In this document: piece by piece, positions 37,701 through 46,322 of the stretch
Numbering within the stretch: position 1 is the stretch's first letter
Layout: each line of letters begins with the position of its first letter
Program-made: the position numbers and the translations under genes
The notes under the pieces: generated by a model
Database searches by the model: none
Seen by the model: the letters and a program-made list of their open reading frames with translations, nothing else
Told to the model about the DNA's origin: nothing
NCBI RefSeq assembly: GCF_900093605.1
Contig: NZ_FLYE01000001.1
Location: forward strand, 496,001-560,000
Origin: Candidatus Terasakiella magnetica
GTDB taxonomy: Bacteria; Pseudomonadota; Alphaproteobacteria; Rhodospirillales; Terasakiellaceae
Direction: 5' to 3'
Length of the DNA: 64,000 nucleotides

Positions 37701-38437
37701 AAGCAAGCGTTGGTGGCCATAAAGTTTACCTGCGCACTGGTGAATATGAAGATGGTCAACTTGGTGAACTCTTCATCGATATGCATAAAGAGGGTGCTGC
37801 CTTTCGCTCTTTGATGAACAACTTTGCCATTGCCATTTCTTTGGGCCTACAATATGGCGTGCCCCTAGATGAGTTTGTAGAAGCCTTTACTTTCACACGC
37901 TTTGAGCCAAGCGGCATGGTGGAAGGTAACGATACCATCAAGATGGCGTCTTCGGTTCTGGATTATATCTTCCGTGAATTGGCTGTATCTTACATGGATC
38001 GTTCTGATCTGGCCCATATCAAGCCGGATGACCTGCAACATGACACTGTTGGTGGCGGCGAAGCCCAGTCTGAACTTCCACAAGAAGATAAAGACAAAGC
38101 CAATCAGATGATTGAACGCGTGGCCTCACAAGGGTATATGCGTGGTCGCTTCCTCGTCTTTAAAGGCAACCAAAGCGAAGGTTCTGAAGGCACGCCAACA
38201 GGTGGTGCTGTCAGTGGAGCAGCTTCAAGTGCGACGGCTGATCTTGCCGCAGCTGCCAGCATTGATGGTGAGCCGGACATCTTTGAAGAGACCGACCAAA
38301 AGCTTGAGCAAATCCGTGAAGCCCGCATGAAAGGGTATGAAGGTGATGCCTGTCCTGAATGTGGTAATTTCACACTGGTGCGTAACGGCACTTGCCTGAA
38401 ATGTGTAACCTGTGGGTCCACATCTGGTTGCTCATAA
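34775..38437 (+). CDS. nrdJ: Adenosylcobalamin-dependent ribonucleotide reductase (class II)
   Basis: Makes dNTPs without oxygen, using adenosylcobalamin to create a thiyl radical. The 1220 residues show the active-site motif [21 protein letters not shown] beginning at Asn473 (thiyl Cys475, Glu477), the [18 protein letters not shown] loop, the N-terminal redox cysteine region [10 protein letters not shown], a TSCPD domain (about 965-1075) and a C-terminal zinc-ribbon [18 protein letters not shown] followed by CGSTSGCS, the likely reducing cysteines. AGGGG stands five bases before the ATG. The cobD gene in this window fits B12 dependence. No other nrd gene is in view. Confidence 0.97.
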   Translation: MRINRHFTHEDKSPYDGIPFRKASSEIRNPDGSVVFQAKDLDVPENWSQVACDVLAQKYFRKAGVPAKLKAVKEKDIPQWLWRSEPDQDALKSVPKDEHFTGETSAKQVFDRLAGTWTYWGWKGGYFDSDSDARAYYDEMRYQLCAQMGAPNSPQWFNTGLHWAYGIDGPAQGHHYVDFKTGKLTRSKSSYEHPQPHACFIQSIQDDLVNEGGIMDLWVREARLFKYGSGTGSNFSNLRGEGEPLSGGGKSSGLMSFLKIGDRAAGAIKSGGTTRRAAKMVVVDVDHPDVEDFVSWKVKEEQKVAALVAGSKLAQKHLGEVMTACVEAGDDEGAFDPKKNKPLKKAIIASRKVLIPENYIQRVIEFAKQGYTDIEFPAYNTDWDSEAYMTVAGQNSNNSVRVSNDFLNKVLDDGEWELINRKDGSVAKRIKAKELWENIGYAAWACADPGIQYDSTINEWHTCPADGRINASNPCSEYMFLDDTACNLASLNLLQFTRDNGTFDVEGFSHAVRIWTVTLEIAVLMAQFPSKEIAKLSYDYRTLGLGFANIGGLLMASGLPYDSAEGRAICGSITALMTGEAYATSAEMAEHLGAFPGYKNNADHMLRVIRNHRRAAQGLKDDYEGLSVLPVPLDAANCPEGELVEAARKSWDRALELGSEHGFRNAQVSVVAPTGTIGLVMDCDTTGIEPDFALVKFKKLAGGGYFKIINRIVPQALIKLGYSEQQANDMIRYAVGHGTLKGTAHITHEQLREKGFDDAAIEALEKALQDAFDIKFAFNKWSLGEEFCIKKLGFDAAKLDSPDFDMLAELGFSKAAIDNANTYVCGSMTLEGAPHLKDEHLPVFDCATPCGRKGKRFLSVESHIRMMAASQSFISGAISKTINMANNATVQDCKEAYILSWKLGLKANALYRDGSKLSQPLQAQVLDDDEAEETLAEAIADQPAAKKAEIVAEKIIERVVAQRKKLPNRRKGYTQKASVGGHKVYLRTGEYEDGQLGELFIDMHKEGAAFRSLMNNFAIAISLGLQYGVPLDEFVEAFTFTRFEPSGMVEGNDTIKMASSVLDYIFRELAVSYMDRSDLAHIKPDDLQHDTVGGGEAQSELPQEDKDKANQMIERVASQGYMRGRFLVFKGNQSEGSEGTPTGGAVSGAASSATADLAAAASIDGEPDIFEETDQKLEQIREARMKGYEGDACPECGNFTLVRNGTCLKCVTCGSTSGCS

Positions 38438-38463
38438 TATTTAAGACGCGTAAAGCGAAGACG

Positions 38464-38508
38464 AATAAAGGGGAAGATAACCATTAGGTTGCTTCCCCTT
38501 TATTTTTT
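38464..38508 (+). terminator. Terminator of nrdJ
   Basis: Perfect 13-bp stem AATAAAGGGGAAG / CTTCCCCTTTATT (38464-38476 and 38492-38504) with a 15-base loop, ending in a T run, 27 bases after the stop. Confidence 0.9.
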
Positions 38509-38585
38509 CATAAATCCCACTTGTTCTTTCAAAGACTTCTCTTAAGTTAGAAAGGTAAGTATTTTTTGAGTTAGGAGCCCCTTTC

Positions 38586-39053
38586 ATGGCTGGCAAAATC
38601 GACGCACGTCTTAACGAGCTTGGCATTACCCTTCCCACCGCCAACAAAGCTGTCGCCAATTACGTCCCATATGTGATCACGGGTAATTTGATCCATGTTT
38701 CAGGCCAAATCACCATGCTTAATGGGGAGCTGAAATATATCGGTCGCCTTGGGGAAAACCTAGGCGTAGAAGATGGTATGGCCGCAGCCCGCCTATGTGG
38801 ATTAAATCTCATCACACAAGTTAAAGAAGCCTTGGGCGGTGATCTTGATCGTGTCACCCGTGTGGTTAAACTGGGCGGGTTTGTTAATGGTACTCCTGAA
38901 TTTACCGACCAGCCTCAAGTCATTAATGGCGCTTCAGACTTAATGGTTGAAGTCTTTGGCGATGTTGGGCGCCATGCCCGCGCCGCCGTTGGCGTTGCTT
39001 CCTTGCCCTTAGGTATTTCCGTTGAAATTGATGGCATCTTCGAATTTGAGTAA
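38586..39053 (+). CDS. RidA/YjgF-family protein
   Basis: Member of the RidA superfamily, which hydrolyses reactive enamine/imine intermediates. 155 residues, the longer YjgF-like clade, with VPYVITGNLIHVSGQITMLNG, CGLNLITQVKEALGGDLDRVTRVVKLGGFVNG and a late RAAVGVASLPLGISVEIDGIFEF. The Arg of the deaminase core is present in RHARAAVG. The last 23 bases overlap the next gene. Confidence 0.9.
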   Translation: MAGKIDARLNELGITLPTANKAVANYVPYVITGNLIHVSGQITMLNGELKYIGRLGENLGVEDGMAAARLCGLNLITQVKEALGGDLDRVTRVVKLGGFVNGTPEFTDQPQVINGASDLMVEVFGDVGRHARAAVGVASLPLGISVEIDGIFEFE

Positions 39054-40179
39054 AATCGAACAGCTTGAGAAAATATCTGAGATTAGCGCTGATGAGTGGA
39101 ATTCATGTGTTGGTGCTGATGAGCCTTTTGCTCGCCATGAATTTCTCTCAAGCTTAGAAGACAGCCAATGCGTCCATCCCCAAAAAGGATGGATGCCACA
39201 ACATTTGGTGCTCAGAGACAAAGACCAAATCAAAGCCTGCTGCCCGCTTTACCTTAAAAACCATTCTTATGGGGAATATGTTTTTGACTGGTCATGGGCA
39301 GAAGCCTATGAGCGCGCCGGTGGGCGATATTACCCCAAATTACAATGCGCCATCCCCTTCACCCCGGTGAGCGGACAGCGCATTATGGCAAGTCCGAATG
39401 CCACAAATGAAGATAAAGCCAGTCTTTTATCTGCCATGATTGAGCGCGCGCAAGACTTAAATATATCCTCGCTTCATATTACCTTTGCTGAAAAAAGCGA
39501 ATGGCAACTGATGCAACAACAAGGGCTGCTTGCACGCACGGGTCATCAATATCATTGGGAAAACCAAAACTATCAAAACTTTGATGATTTTCTTGCTCAA
39601 TTATCCTCGCGCAAACGAAAAACACTGCGCAAGGAAAGAAGGGCCGTTCAAGAAAGTGGGGTTGCGATCATCACCTTAAGCGGTGATGAAATTAAAGAAC
39701 ATCACTGGGATGCGTTTTACCAATTTTATATGGATACATCCGCTCGCAAATGGGGCCACCCCTACCTCAATCGTGACTTTTTCAGCCTCTTAAATCAACG
39801 TCTTGGCTCATCTGTTGTGCTGGTCCTTGTCCTGAAAGATGAAGGCATTGTGGCAGGCGCGCTCAATTTAAAAGGTAGCGAGACCCTTTATGGGCGCTAT
39901 TGGGGCTGTGTTGAGGATTATAAATTCCTTCATTTTGAGACCTGTTATTATCAGGCGATTGACTATGCCATTGCCCATAATTTAAAGCGCGTTGAAGCAG
40001 GTGCCCAAGGCCAACATAAAATTCAACGCGGATATCTTCCAGTTGAAACATATAGCGCGCATTGGATTGCAGACCCGGCCTTTGAAAAAGCCGTACAGGA
40101 TTTTCTTGACCATGATATGCGTATTAATAGTCATGAAATGCAGGAATTGGCAAAACTATCGCCTTATAAGTGTGGATAA
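39031..40179 (+). CDS. GNAT/FemAB-like acyltransferase (DUF482 type)
   Basis: 382 residues related to the COG3146 / DUF482 group, a predicted N-acyltransferase fold sometimes compared with FemAB peptidoglycan enzymes. Seen are DEPFARHEFLSSLEDSQCV, the CCPLYLKNHSYGEYVFDWSWAEA stretch, SSRKRKTLRKERRAVQ, DTSARKWGHPYLNRDFF, GALNLKGSETLYGRYWG and EAGAQGQHKIQRGYLPVETYSAHW. The ATG overlaps ridA; a TTG three codons earlier is less likely. Substrate is unknown. Coupled to the RidA protein. Confidence 0.85.
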   Translation: MASSNLSKIEQLEKISEISADEWNSCVGADEPFARHEFLSSLEDSQCVHPQKGWMPQHLVLRDKDQIKACCPLYLKNHSYGEYVFDWSWAEAYERAGGRYYPKLQCAIPFTPVSGQRIMASPNATNEDKASLLSAMIERAQDLNISSLHITFAEKSEWQLMQQQGLLARTGHQYHWENQNYQNFDDFLAQLSSRKRKTLRKERRAVQESGVAIITLSGDEIKEHHWDAFYQFYMDTSARKWGHPYLNRDFFSLLNQRLGSSVVLVLVLKDEGIVAGALNLKGSETLYGRYWGCVEDYKFLHFETCYYQAIDYAIAHNLKRVEAGAQGQHKIQRGYLPVETYSAHWIADPAFEKAVQDFLDHDMRINSHEMQELAKLSPYKCG

Positions 40180-40277
40180 AGTAAAAAAATCAACCCTTCC
40201 CACCCATATTGGTGATGCAGAATATTCAACCTGTACTTAAAATCCATAAAATATATATGGGAATGGGAGAGAAACTT

Positions 40278-40664
40278 ATGCCAATTGCGGTAGATACATC
40301 CACGCCGACAGGACGTAGCTTTATTGATAGCAGCCATCCGATCATTGCGGCCTATGTCAACACGATCTGTGACGAGCTTTTAAGCGATAAGAAAATCCCC
40401 CAAATTCTACACCTGATGGAACAACTCATCCAACAAGTCAGCAGCTATATAGACAGCAAATCCTCCTGTCAGGACAAATCTGATTGTCCTGCCAAGCATC
40501 TCCCCCTTGAAGCGCTCGAACGTTTACAAGATTTGAACCATGTGCTCACTAAATATGCTGAAACAATGCCCGAAAACACAGCTGTTTTTAAGCTCCGCCG
40601 CTGGGCAAAAGAGCATATTTTTGACTCTGACCAAAAATGTGCTTGTTGCACAGATGATTGTTAA
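40278..40664 (+). CDS. Small cysteine-rich protein of unknown function
   Basis: 128 residues; the ATG follows GGGAGAG by six bases and gives PIAVDTSTPTGRSF. Two cysteine groups stand out: SSCQDKSDCPAKH in the middle and KCACCTDDC at the extreme C terminus, spaced by amphipathic helices (EALERLQDLNHVLTKYAE). This suggests metal binding or a redox tail, but I recognise no family. There is no signal peptide. It ends six bases from the convergent AMACR-like gene. Confidence 0.75.
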   Translation: MPIAVDTSTPTGRSFIDSSHPIIAAYVNTICDELLSDKKIPQILHLMEQLIQQVSSYIDSKSSCQDKSDCPAKHLPLEALERLQDLNHVLTKYAETMPENTAVFKLRRWAKEHIFDSDQKCACCTDDC

Positions 40665-40670
40665 GCCGTT

Positions 40671-41759
40671 TTACAATAGATCGGAAATATCACATTCAAT
40701 CATCGGCACACGTGTTTTGGGTGGTTGATGGTCCACCCATGCCGGATATCTAATTTCATTGCCAAAAGCAATTTGTCGCTCTTTCACATGGGGGTGGTTT
40801 AAAACCTCATCAGGGGTATGAATTGGTTCCATGCAGCAATCAGCAGGCAATAAAACCTCAGACCATTGTGCCAAAGTTTTGGTTTTAAAGAAATCACGCA
40901 AAGTCTTGATCAAATCGGTTTGGGGTTGGGCTTCCATATGGCGCGCCAAAAGATCATCACGCCCCACCGCTTTGCAGAAATTCTGCCAGAACTTGGGCTC
41001 AATCGGGGCAAAGGCAAAAAAGCGATTATCTTTTGTTTCATAAATGCCATACCAAGCCGCCGCCCCACCTGTGAGCTCACCTTGCCCACAAGCATCAACC
41101 TCAAGACCATGCCCCGCAGGGGTGAGACTGAGATAATTCCAGCTTAAGGCCGCTTCAAACAAGCTAACATCAATAAAAGCCCCCTTGCCTGTTCTTTCAC
41201 GGCGAAATAAAGCCGCAAGGATCGAACTGACCGCTTGCATAGCGCCACTATGGTCTGCAAGTGGCGGGAAAATGGGCACAGGCCCAACATCGGGATGACC
41301 GGTTTGTGAAAGCGCACCAGTAAGGGCAACATAGGTCATATCATGACCTGCGGTTTGCGCATAAGGCCCAGTTTGGCCATAACCGGAAAGCGCGCAATGG
41401 ATGAGTTTCGGATTAAGCTCTTTCAAAGCTTTTGGATCAAAACCAAGCCGCCCCATCACACCGGGGCGAAAAGATTCCAGCAGCACATCAGCTTTTTTAA
41501 CCAAGGCGCGCAAGGCCTCTTTACCGCCATCGGATTTAAGATCGATTTTCACAACCTTCTTACCCGCGTTTAATTGCTTATAAAGTGGAGATATCCCATC
41601 TTCGCCTTGCATAAAAGCGTCGCGCATGGGGTCACCAAAGGGCGGCTCAATCTTGATCACCTCGGCCCCCAGATCACCAAGGGTCATTGTCGCGAAAGGG
41701 CCCGGAATATATTGGGAAAGGTCTAGAACAAGAATATCATCTAAGCAATTATCGAACAT
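40671..41759 (-). CDS. Alpha-methylacyl-CoA racemase-type CaiB/BaiF protein
   Basis: Class III CoA-transferase fold of 362 residues. The start LDDILVLDLSQYIPGPFATMTLGDLGAEVIKIE is typical. GHDMTYVALTGAL matches the racemase form of the catalytic Asp region (AMACR GHDxNYxALxG), so a racemase acting on 2-methyl-branched acyl-CoA is more likely than a transferase; this is inference. Further motifs: SFRPGVMGRLGFD, ALSGYGQTGPYAQTAGHD and DVSLFEAAL. Monocistronic, convergent with the previous gene. Confidence 0.85.
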   Translation of the reverse strand: MFDNCLDDILVLDLSQYIPGPFATMTLGDLGAEVIKIEPPFGDPMRDAFMQGEDGISPLYKQLNAGKKVVKIDLKSDGGKEALRALVKKADVLLESFRPGVMGRLGFDPKALKELNPKLIHCALSGYGQTGPYAQTAGHDMTYVALTGALSQTGHPDVGPVPIFPPLADHSGAMQAVSSILAALFRRERTGKGAFIDVSLFEAALSWNYLSLTPAGHGLEVDACGQGELTGGAAAWYGIYETKDNRFFAFAPIEPKFWQNFCKAVGRDDLLARHMEAQPQTDLIKTLRDFFKTKTLAQWSEVLLPADCCMEPIHTPDEVLNHPHVKERQIAFGNEIRYPAWVDHQPPKTRVPMIECDISDLL

Positions 41760-41790
41760 TATGAGCGCCTTCTGTTACCTATAAAACAGA

Positions 41791-41815
41791 TCATCCCCGC
41801 CTTAAGCGAGGATGA
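41791..41815. repeat. Imperfect hairpin related to the 15488 element
   Basis: TCATCCCCGC and GCGAGGATGA form ten pairs with one C/A mismatch around CTTAA, in the gap between clpA and the racemase-type gene. The core is CCCGC...GCG as in the perfect hairpin near 15488. Confidence 0.5.
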
Positions 41816-41861
41816 CACTTTAGATATATCTACTCATATTATTGTTCGCAAAGCAAACATT

Positions 41862-44177
41862 TTATTTTGCAACGACAGGAACTTTGCCTTTGGTCTTGCG
41901 CTTAGGCTTTTTTTCCAGCTCATCTTGAGGGAAGTCAAAGGCGATTTTATTATCGTCAATTTTGACCTTCACAAGACCACCTGTGACCAGCTTACCAAAG
42001 AGCAGTTCTTCTGCCAGTGGCTTTTTGATATGTTCCTGAATAACCCGGCTTAAAGGACGTGCCCCATAAAGCTTATCATAGCCCTTCTTGCTCAACCACT
42101 TACGCGCAGCTGGTGTGAGTTGGAATTCAACACCGCGATCCGCCAACTGGCCTTCTAGCTCCATAATGAATTTATCAACCACCTTGCCGACCACTTCCGG
42201 TGCCAGATTGGCAAAAGGAACGATGGCATCAAGACGGTTTCTAAATTCTGGTGTGAAGAGCTTTTCAATGGCTTCTTTATCTTCACCTTCACGGCTTTCA
42301 CGACCAAAACCAATGGCATTTTTCGCCAGATCAGCTGCGCCCGCATTTGTCGTCATGATCAAAATGACATTTCTAAAATCAATGGTTTTACCGTTATTAT
42401 CGGTCAGCTTACCGTGATCCATCACCTGCAATAGAATATTAAACAGGTCTGGGTGAGCCTTTTCAATTTCATCAAGCAAAACAATGCAATGGGGATGTTG
42501 ATCCACACCATCTGTAAGCAAGCCACCTTGATCATAGCCCACATATCCCGGTGGGGCACCGATCAGGCGTGAGACGGAATGACGTTCCATATATTCAGAC
42601 ATATCAAAACGTTTGAGCTCCACACCCAATGTCATGGAAAGCTGGCGCGCCACTTCGGTTTTACCTACGCCCGTTGGGCCAGAAAACAGGTAACTGCCGA
42701 TCGGCTTATCTGGTTCACGCAAACCCGCGCGCGATAGTTTAATAGCTGTTGAAAGGCGATCAATCGCTTCATTTTGGCCAAAGACCATGCGTTTTAAATC
42801 TGTTTCAAGGGAGCGCAATGTCTCTTTATCATCACTGGAAACCGACTTTGGCGGGATGCGGGCAATTTTCGCGACCGTATCTTCCACATCCTTAACCGTC
42901 ACGGTTTTACGACGTTTGCTTTCAGGCAATAACATGCGCGAGGCACCGACCTCATCGATTACATCAATGGCTTTATCAGGAAGCTTTCGATCCCCAATAT
43001 AACGTGCAGAAAGCTCCACCGCCGCGCTCAGCGCATCGTTGGTATAACGCACTTTATGATGTTCTTCATAATAAGGTTTTAAACCGCGCAGGATTTTCAC
43101 CGCATCATCAATGGAAGGTTCCACCACATCAATTTTTTGAAAACGCCGCACAAGCGCACGGTCTTTTTCAAAATGGCTGCGATATTCTTTATAAGTGGTT
43201 GAACCGATGCAGCGCAACGAGCCACTGGCAAGAGAAGGTTTGAGAAGGTTTGAGGCATCCATAGCCCCACCACTTGTGGCCCCTGCCCCAATCACCGTAT
43301 GGATTTCATCAATAAAGAGAACCGCATGGGGGCGCTCTTCCAGCTCTTTCACAACCGCTTTAAGGCGTTCTTCAAAATCACCGCGATAACGTGTCCCCGC
43401 CAATAATGATCCCATATCAAGCGCATAGATGATGGCTTCATCCAGCACTTCGGGCACCTGCTTTTTGGTAATTTTTAAAGCCAAGCCTTCTGCAATGGCT
43501 GTTTTACCCACACCGGGGTCCCCCACATAAAGCGGGTTATTTTTACTGCGCCGACATAAGACTTGAACGGTGCGATCTAACTCTGCACTGCGCCCAATTA
43601 ATGGGTCTATTTTCCCTTCAAGGGCCTTTTCATTGAGATTTACGCAATAGGTATCCAGTGCCTTTGCACCATCCTCATTGCTGTTCTCATCTTCTTCATC
43701 ATCCTCATCCGCACCATGAACCGCACGATCTTCAGAAAGGCCCGGCACTTTTGCAATGCCATGAGAAATATAGTTTACACAATCAAGGCGCGTCATTTCT
43801 TGGACTGAAAGGAAATAAACCGCATGGGATTCGCGCTCAGAAAACAGCGCAACAAGAACGTTTGCGCCCGTCACTTCTTCGCGACCAGAAGATTGCACAT
43901 GAATGGCTGCACGCTGCACAACACGTTGAAAACCTGCTGTTGGTGAGGGCTCAACAGGCGTCTCACTGCGCAAATCGTTAAGCTCTTCTTCTAAAAAAAT
44001 GCCGATATCTTCGCGCAATTGATTAATGGAAACATCACAAGCACGCATGACAGCCACCGCATCGGGGTCATCAATCAAGGCCAAAAGCAAATGTTCTAGC
44101 GTTGCCATTTCATGGCGATGGTCACTTGCCTGTGCCAAAGCGCGATGAAGGGTCTGTTCTAAGTTTCTTGATAGCAT
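41862..44177 (-). CDS. clpA: ATP-dependent Clp protease ATP-binding subunit ClpA
   Basis: AAA+ unfoldase that feeds ClpP. N domain (about 1-145), then D1 with Walker A GDPGVGKTAIAEGLA and DIGSLLAGTRYRGDFEERLK-like loop, and D2 with GPTGVGKTEVARQL, SEYMERHSVSRLIGAPPGYVGYD and LLDEIEKAHPDLFN. The ClpP-binding loop IGFGRES lies near residue 625. 771 residues, full length, with a Lys-rich end. Thirty bases after clpS. Confidence 0.97.
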   Translation of the reverse strand: MLSRNLEQTLHRALAQASDHRHEMATLEHLLLALIDDPDAVAVMRACDVSINQLREDIGIFLEEELNDLRSETPVEPSPTAGFQRVVQRAAIHVQSSGREEVTGANVLVALFSERESHAVYFLSVQEMTRLDCVNYISHGIAKVPGLSEDRAVHGADEDDEEDENSNEDGAKALDTYCVNLNEKALEGKIDPLIGRSAELDRTVQVLCRRSKNNPLYVGDPGVGKTAIAEGLALKITKKQVPEVLDEAIIYALDMGSLLAGTRYRGDFEERLKAVVKELEERPHAVLFIDEIHTVIGAGATSGGAMDASNLLKPSLASGSLRCIGSTTYKEYRSHFEKDRALVRRFQKIDVVEPSIDDAVKILRGLKPYYEEHHKVRYTNDALSAAVELSARYIGDRKLPDKAIDVIDEVGASRMLLPESKRRKTVTVKDVEDTVAKIARIPPKSVSSDDKETLRSLETDLKRMVFGQNEAIDRLSTAIKLSRAGLREPDKPIGSYLFSGPTGVGKTEVARQLSMTLGVELKRFDMSEYMERHSVSRLIGAPPGYVGYDQGGLLTDGVDQHPHCIVLLDEIEKAHPDLFNILLQVMDHGKLTDNNGKTIDFRNVILIMTTNAGAADLAKNAIGFGRESREGEDKEAIEKLFTPEFRNRLDAIVPFANLAPEVVGKVVDKFIMELEGQLADRGVEFQLTPAARKWLSKKGYDKLYGARPLSRVIQEHIKKPLAEELLFGKLVTGGLVKVKIDDNKIAFDFPQDELEKKPKRKTKGKVPVVAK

Positions 44178-44207
44178 CTTGGCGTTCCCTTCAATTCTTA
44201 TTATTGA

Positions 44208-44534
44208 CTAGTCTTTTTCGATTGAACATTGCAGCGGATGTTGATGTTGTCGTGCGAGATCCATCACCTGAGAGGCTTTGGTCTCAGCCACTTCGTAAGT
44301 GAAGACACCACAAATCCCCACCCCTTTGGTATGGACATGCAGCATAATCTGTGTGGCTTCTTCCTGATTTTTGCGGAAGAATTTTTCCAACACATGAACG
44401 ACGAATTCCATCGGTGTGTAGTCGTCATTCAACAACAACACTTTATACATAGACGGTTTTTTGGTTTTGGAACGCGTCTTAACCGCAACTCCAACATCAC
44501 CGTCGTCATCATATTTATGATCTTTGTTACTCAT
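44208..44534 (-). CDS. clpS: ClpS adaptor
   Basis: Adaptor that delivers N-degron proteins to ClpAP, including those tagged by Aat. Motifs: [24 protein letters not shown] with the N-degron pocket (Asn-Asp-Asp), [21 protein letters not shown] and the ending [10 protein letters not shown]. The ATG after AGGA is preferred (108 residues); another ATG nine codons upstream would add MIDPSRLGI. The Lys/Arg-rich N terminus is normal for the group. It is followed by clpA. Confidence 0.95.
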   Translation of the reverse strand: MSNKDHKYDDDGDVGVAVKTRSKTKKPSMYKVLLLNDDYTPMEFVVHVLEKFFRKNQEEATQIMLHVHTKGVGICGVFTYEVAETKASQVMDLARQHQHPLQCSIEKD

Positions 44535-44617
44535 TATTCCTAGCCGCGAAGGGTCAATCATTATTTCTTGTCTATAATATTAGTCTGTTTTGCCAAGGAT
44601 GAAACCCCTTTGATCAC

Positions 44618-44651
44618 AAAAAATGCCCGATCGGTCAAACCAATCGGGCAT
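44618..44651 (-). terminator. Terminator of the phasin gene
   Basis: Perfect 9-bp stem ATGCCCGAT/ATCGGGCAT with an 11-base loop, followed on the minus strand by TTTTT, 33 bases after the stop. Confidence 0.85.
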
Positions 44652-44683
44652 CTTTATTAAAAAGCGTAAAGCTTAAAGCTGAA

Positions 44684-45439
44684 TTAAGCAGCTTTTTCGT
44701 TGATTTTTTCAACGCCAGCTTCGATACGAGCCTGCAAAGGCTTCGCAGCTTCTTCAGCAATCTTAGTAGAAGCTTCAGAAATGCGTGTCGCATCAGCAAC
44801 CATTTTTTCGTAGCCAGCTTTCATCAGCTCAGCTTGCAACTCAGCAACTTCTTGTGGAGTTTTACATTCGAAAACTTTCTTAGAAGCTTCAACGTTACCT
44901 TCGATAGAAGATTTTGTAATTTCAGCAACCAAAGAAGCAACATCCTGAACGCCTTTAGCAGCGATAGAAGAAGACTTAACAAAAGCGTCCACGTTCTCTT
45001 TAGAGAAAGCCATTGCATCTTCAACAGACTTGAATGTGTCTACATTTTTAAACGCTTCAGCGCCGTCAAATTTAAAGAATTTTTCCATTTGTTCTTTACC
45101 GAATTCAAACATTTCGTTGTAACCTTCTTGAATTTGTGTGGAGATTTGTTCTACTTGAGCTTCAAAAGCAGGTGCTTCTACTTTTTCAGCAGCTTTAGGG
45201 GCAGGCTTGGACGCAGCCTTTGCAGGCGCAGCAGCAGGAGCCTTAGAAACAGGTTCTGCTTCAACTTTTTTAGCAGCAGGCGCTTTAGGCGCAGGCTTGG
45301 CAGCTGGTTTTGACTCAGCTTTAGGAGCTGTTGCTTTAGGGGCGGCGGCTGGCTTTGCAGCAGGTGCCTTTTTAGCAGCAGGTTTAGCAGGTGCAGCTGG
45401 CTTCTTAGCAGCAGGAGCTTTGTTATCCGTTGTAGTCAT
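44684..45439 (-). CDS. Phasin with N-terminal Lys/Ala/Pro-rich tail
   Basis: Coats polyhydroxyalkanoate granules. The phasin domain fills the C-terminal half (about 95-250: EQISTQIQEGYNEMFEFGKEQ, NVDAFVKSSSIAAKGVQDVASL, VFECKTPQEVAELQAELMKAG). The first 90 residues are a histone-like KPAA/APKA repeat region (KKPAAPAKPAAKKAPAAK). GAGGT stands six bases before the ATG; 21 further upstream codons have no such character. In Pseudomonas PhaF a similar tail lies at the C terminus and binds DNA. A promoter and TGC-rich repeats lie upstream. Confidence 0.92.
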   Translation of the reverse strand: MTTTDNKAPAAKKPAAPAKPAAKKAPAAKPAAAPKATAPKAESKPAAKPAPKAPAAKKVEAEPVSKAPAAAPAKAASKPAPKAAEKVEAPAFEAQVEQISTQIQEGYNEMFEFGKEQMEKFFKFDGAEAFKNVDTFKSVEDAMAFSKENVDAFVKSSSIAAKGVQDVASLVAEITKSSIEGNVEASKKVFECKTPQEVAELQAELMKAGYEKMVADATRISEASTKIAEEAAKPLQARIEAGVEKINEKAA

Positions 45440-45494
45440 TGTCAACCTCATCAGCGAAAACGCATTGTCTTTAGAAAAACACTCGCTGAACGCG

Positions 45495-45509
45495 TTTTGC
45501 ATTGCAGCA
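45495..45509 (-). promoter_or_regulatory. TGC-rich repeat 1, candidate PhaR operator
   Basis: TTTTGCATTGCAGCA on the plus strand, just downstream of the predicted phasin transcription start. It matches repeat 2 at 14 of 15 bases. PhaR repressors of alphaproteobacteria are known to bind TGC-rich sites at phaP. Confidence 0.55.
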
Positions 45510-45517
45510 TTAATCTA

Positions 45518-45545
45518 ACAATACCACACTAAATCACAAGGTCAA
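45518..45545 (-). promoter_or_regulatory. Candidate sigma-70 promoter of the phasin gene
   Basis: On the minus strand TTGACC, 16-base spacer, TATTGT, giving a start near 45511. The -35 matches five of six bases and the -10 four of six. It lies between the two TGC-rich repeats. Confidence 0.5.
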
Positions 45546-45552
45546 TAGAAAA

Positions 45553-45567
45553 TTTTGCACTGCAGCA
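45553..45567 (-). promoter_or_regulatory. TGC-rich repeat 2, candidate PhaR operator
   Basis: TTTTGCACTGCAGCA on the plus strand, upstream of the -35 box. It is flanked by AAAATTTTGC and GCAAAAATTTT, which makes the whole 27-base site nearly palindromic. Confidence 0.55.
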
Positions 45568-45573
45568 AAAATT

Positions 45574-46251
45574 TTATTTAACAGAGCCCCCTTCAAACCC
45601 GACAAGGCCATTATCACCCAGCTCAATCAAAAAGGGATCAGCCTCTTGTGAGCTCCCCCAAATATCAATATCGGTTAGAACTCTAGGTTCTTCAACGGGT
45701 ACAGAGGTTACATCCAGGGCGAGAAGCACATCATCAAACTGCATTGTCTCCCATTCAGTTGAGGGCCAAGCATAAGCATTAAAATGCATTTTACCTTCTA
45801 CACAGGCAGCAACGGTCCAGTAAAACTTATCAGAATACAGCCTCAGACCTGTCTTTGTTGGTTGCAGTGCAGCACTTGCACCCAAAGCCCTTTTAATCTG
45901 TGAGAGTTCCTTATCCCCAACGACAAGTTCTTCACGCACGCCGCGCCATGGCGCAAGCAGGTCATGTAAATCCAGTTTTTTAACATTTGCAGCACCTGCA
46001 ACATGCATCACAATCTTTTTTGCATGAAAAAACACGTCATAGGTACGCGTTTGATGTTGATAGACTCCGTTATAGACAAAACGGTAACGATCAGCACCCA
46101 AATTGGCACAGGCCTTGCGTATGTCATCCCCGTTCACATAGCTAAACCATGTGAATTTCTTTGTAATCGGGTCACTTCCTTTACCTTGATAGGTACAGGA
46201 GGCGGCAAAAATGACCAACAGACAGGCAAAAAAGAACCTTAACATGGACAT
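45574..46251 (-). CDS. Predicted lipoprotein of unknown function
   Basis: 225 residues with a lipoprotein signal (RFFFACLLVIFAASC, lipobox FAASC, Cys at residue 19) preceded by AAGGAG before the ATG. The mature part has a few motifs (KKFTWFSYVNGDDIRKAC, DLLAPWRGVREELVVG, NAYAWPSTEWETMQFDD) but no family I know. It lies 30 bases upstream of the TGC-rich repeats of the phasin; no clear terminator lies between, so readthrough is possible. It is divergent from the carboxypeptidase gene. Confidence 0.8.
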   Translation of the reverse strand: MSMLRFFFACLLVIFAASCTYQGKGSDPITKKFTWFSYVNGDDIRKACANLGADRYRFVYNGVYQHQTRTYDVFFHAKKIVMHVAGAANVKKLDLHDLLAPWRGVREELVVGDKELSQIKRALGASAALQPTKTGLRLYSDKFYWTVAACVEGKMHFNAYAWPSTEWETMQFDDVLLALDVTSVPVEEPRVLTDIDIWGSSQEADPFLIELGDNGLVGFEGGSVK

Positions 46252-46322
46252 TTTTTCTACTCCTTCTCACCACGTTTACCCTTTGTTTATCAAACTATGG
46301 GCAAACTGGCTATCAAGGTTTA

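Noticed and set aside
45207-45518. 103-residue Ala/Gly-rich reading frame antisense to the phasin gene
   Set aside because: It is the complement of the KPAA-repeat region, whose GC-rich codons lack stops on the other strand; no ribosome site and no family character.
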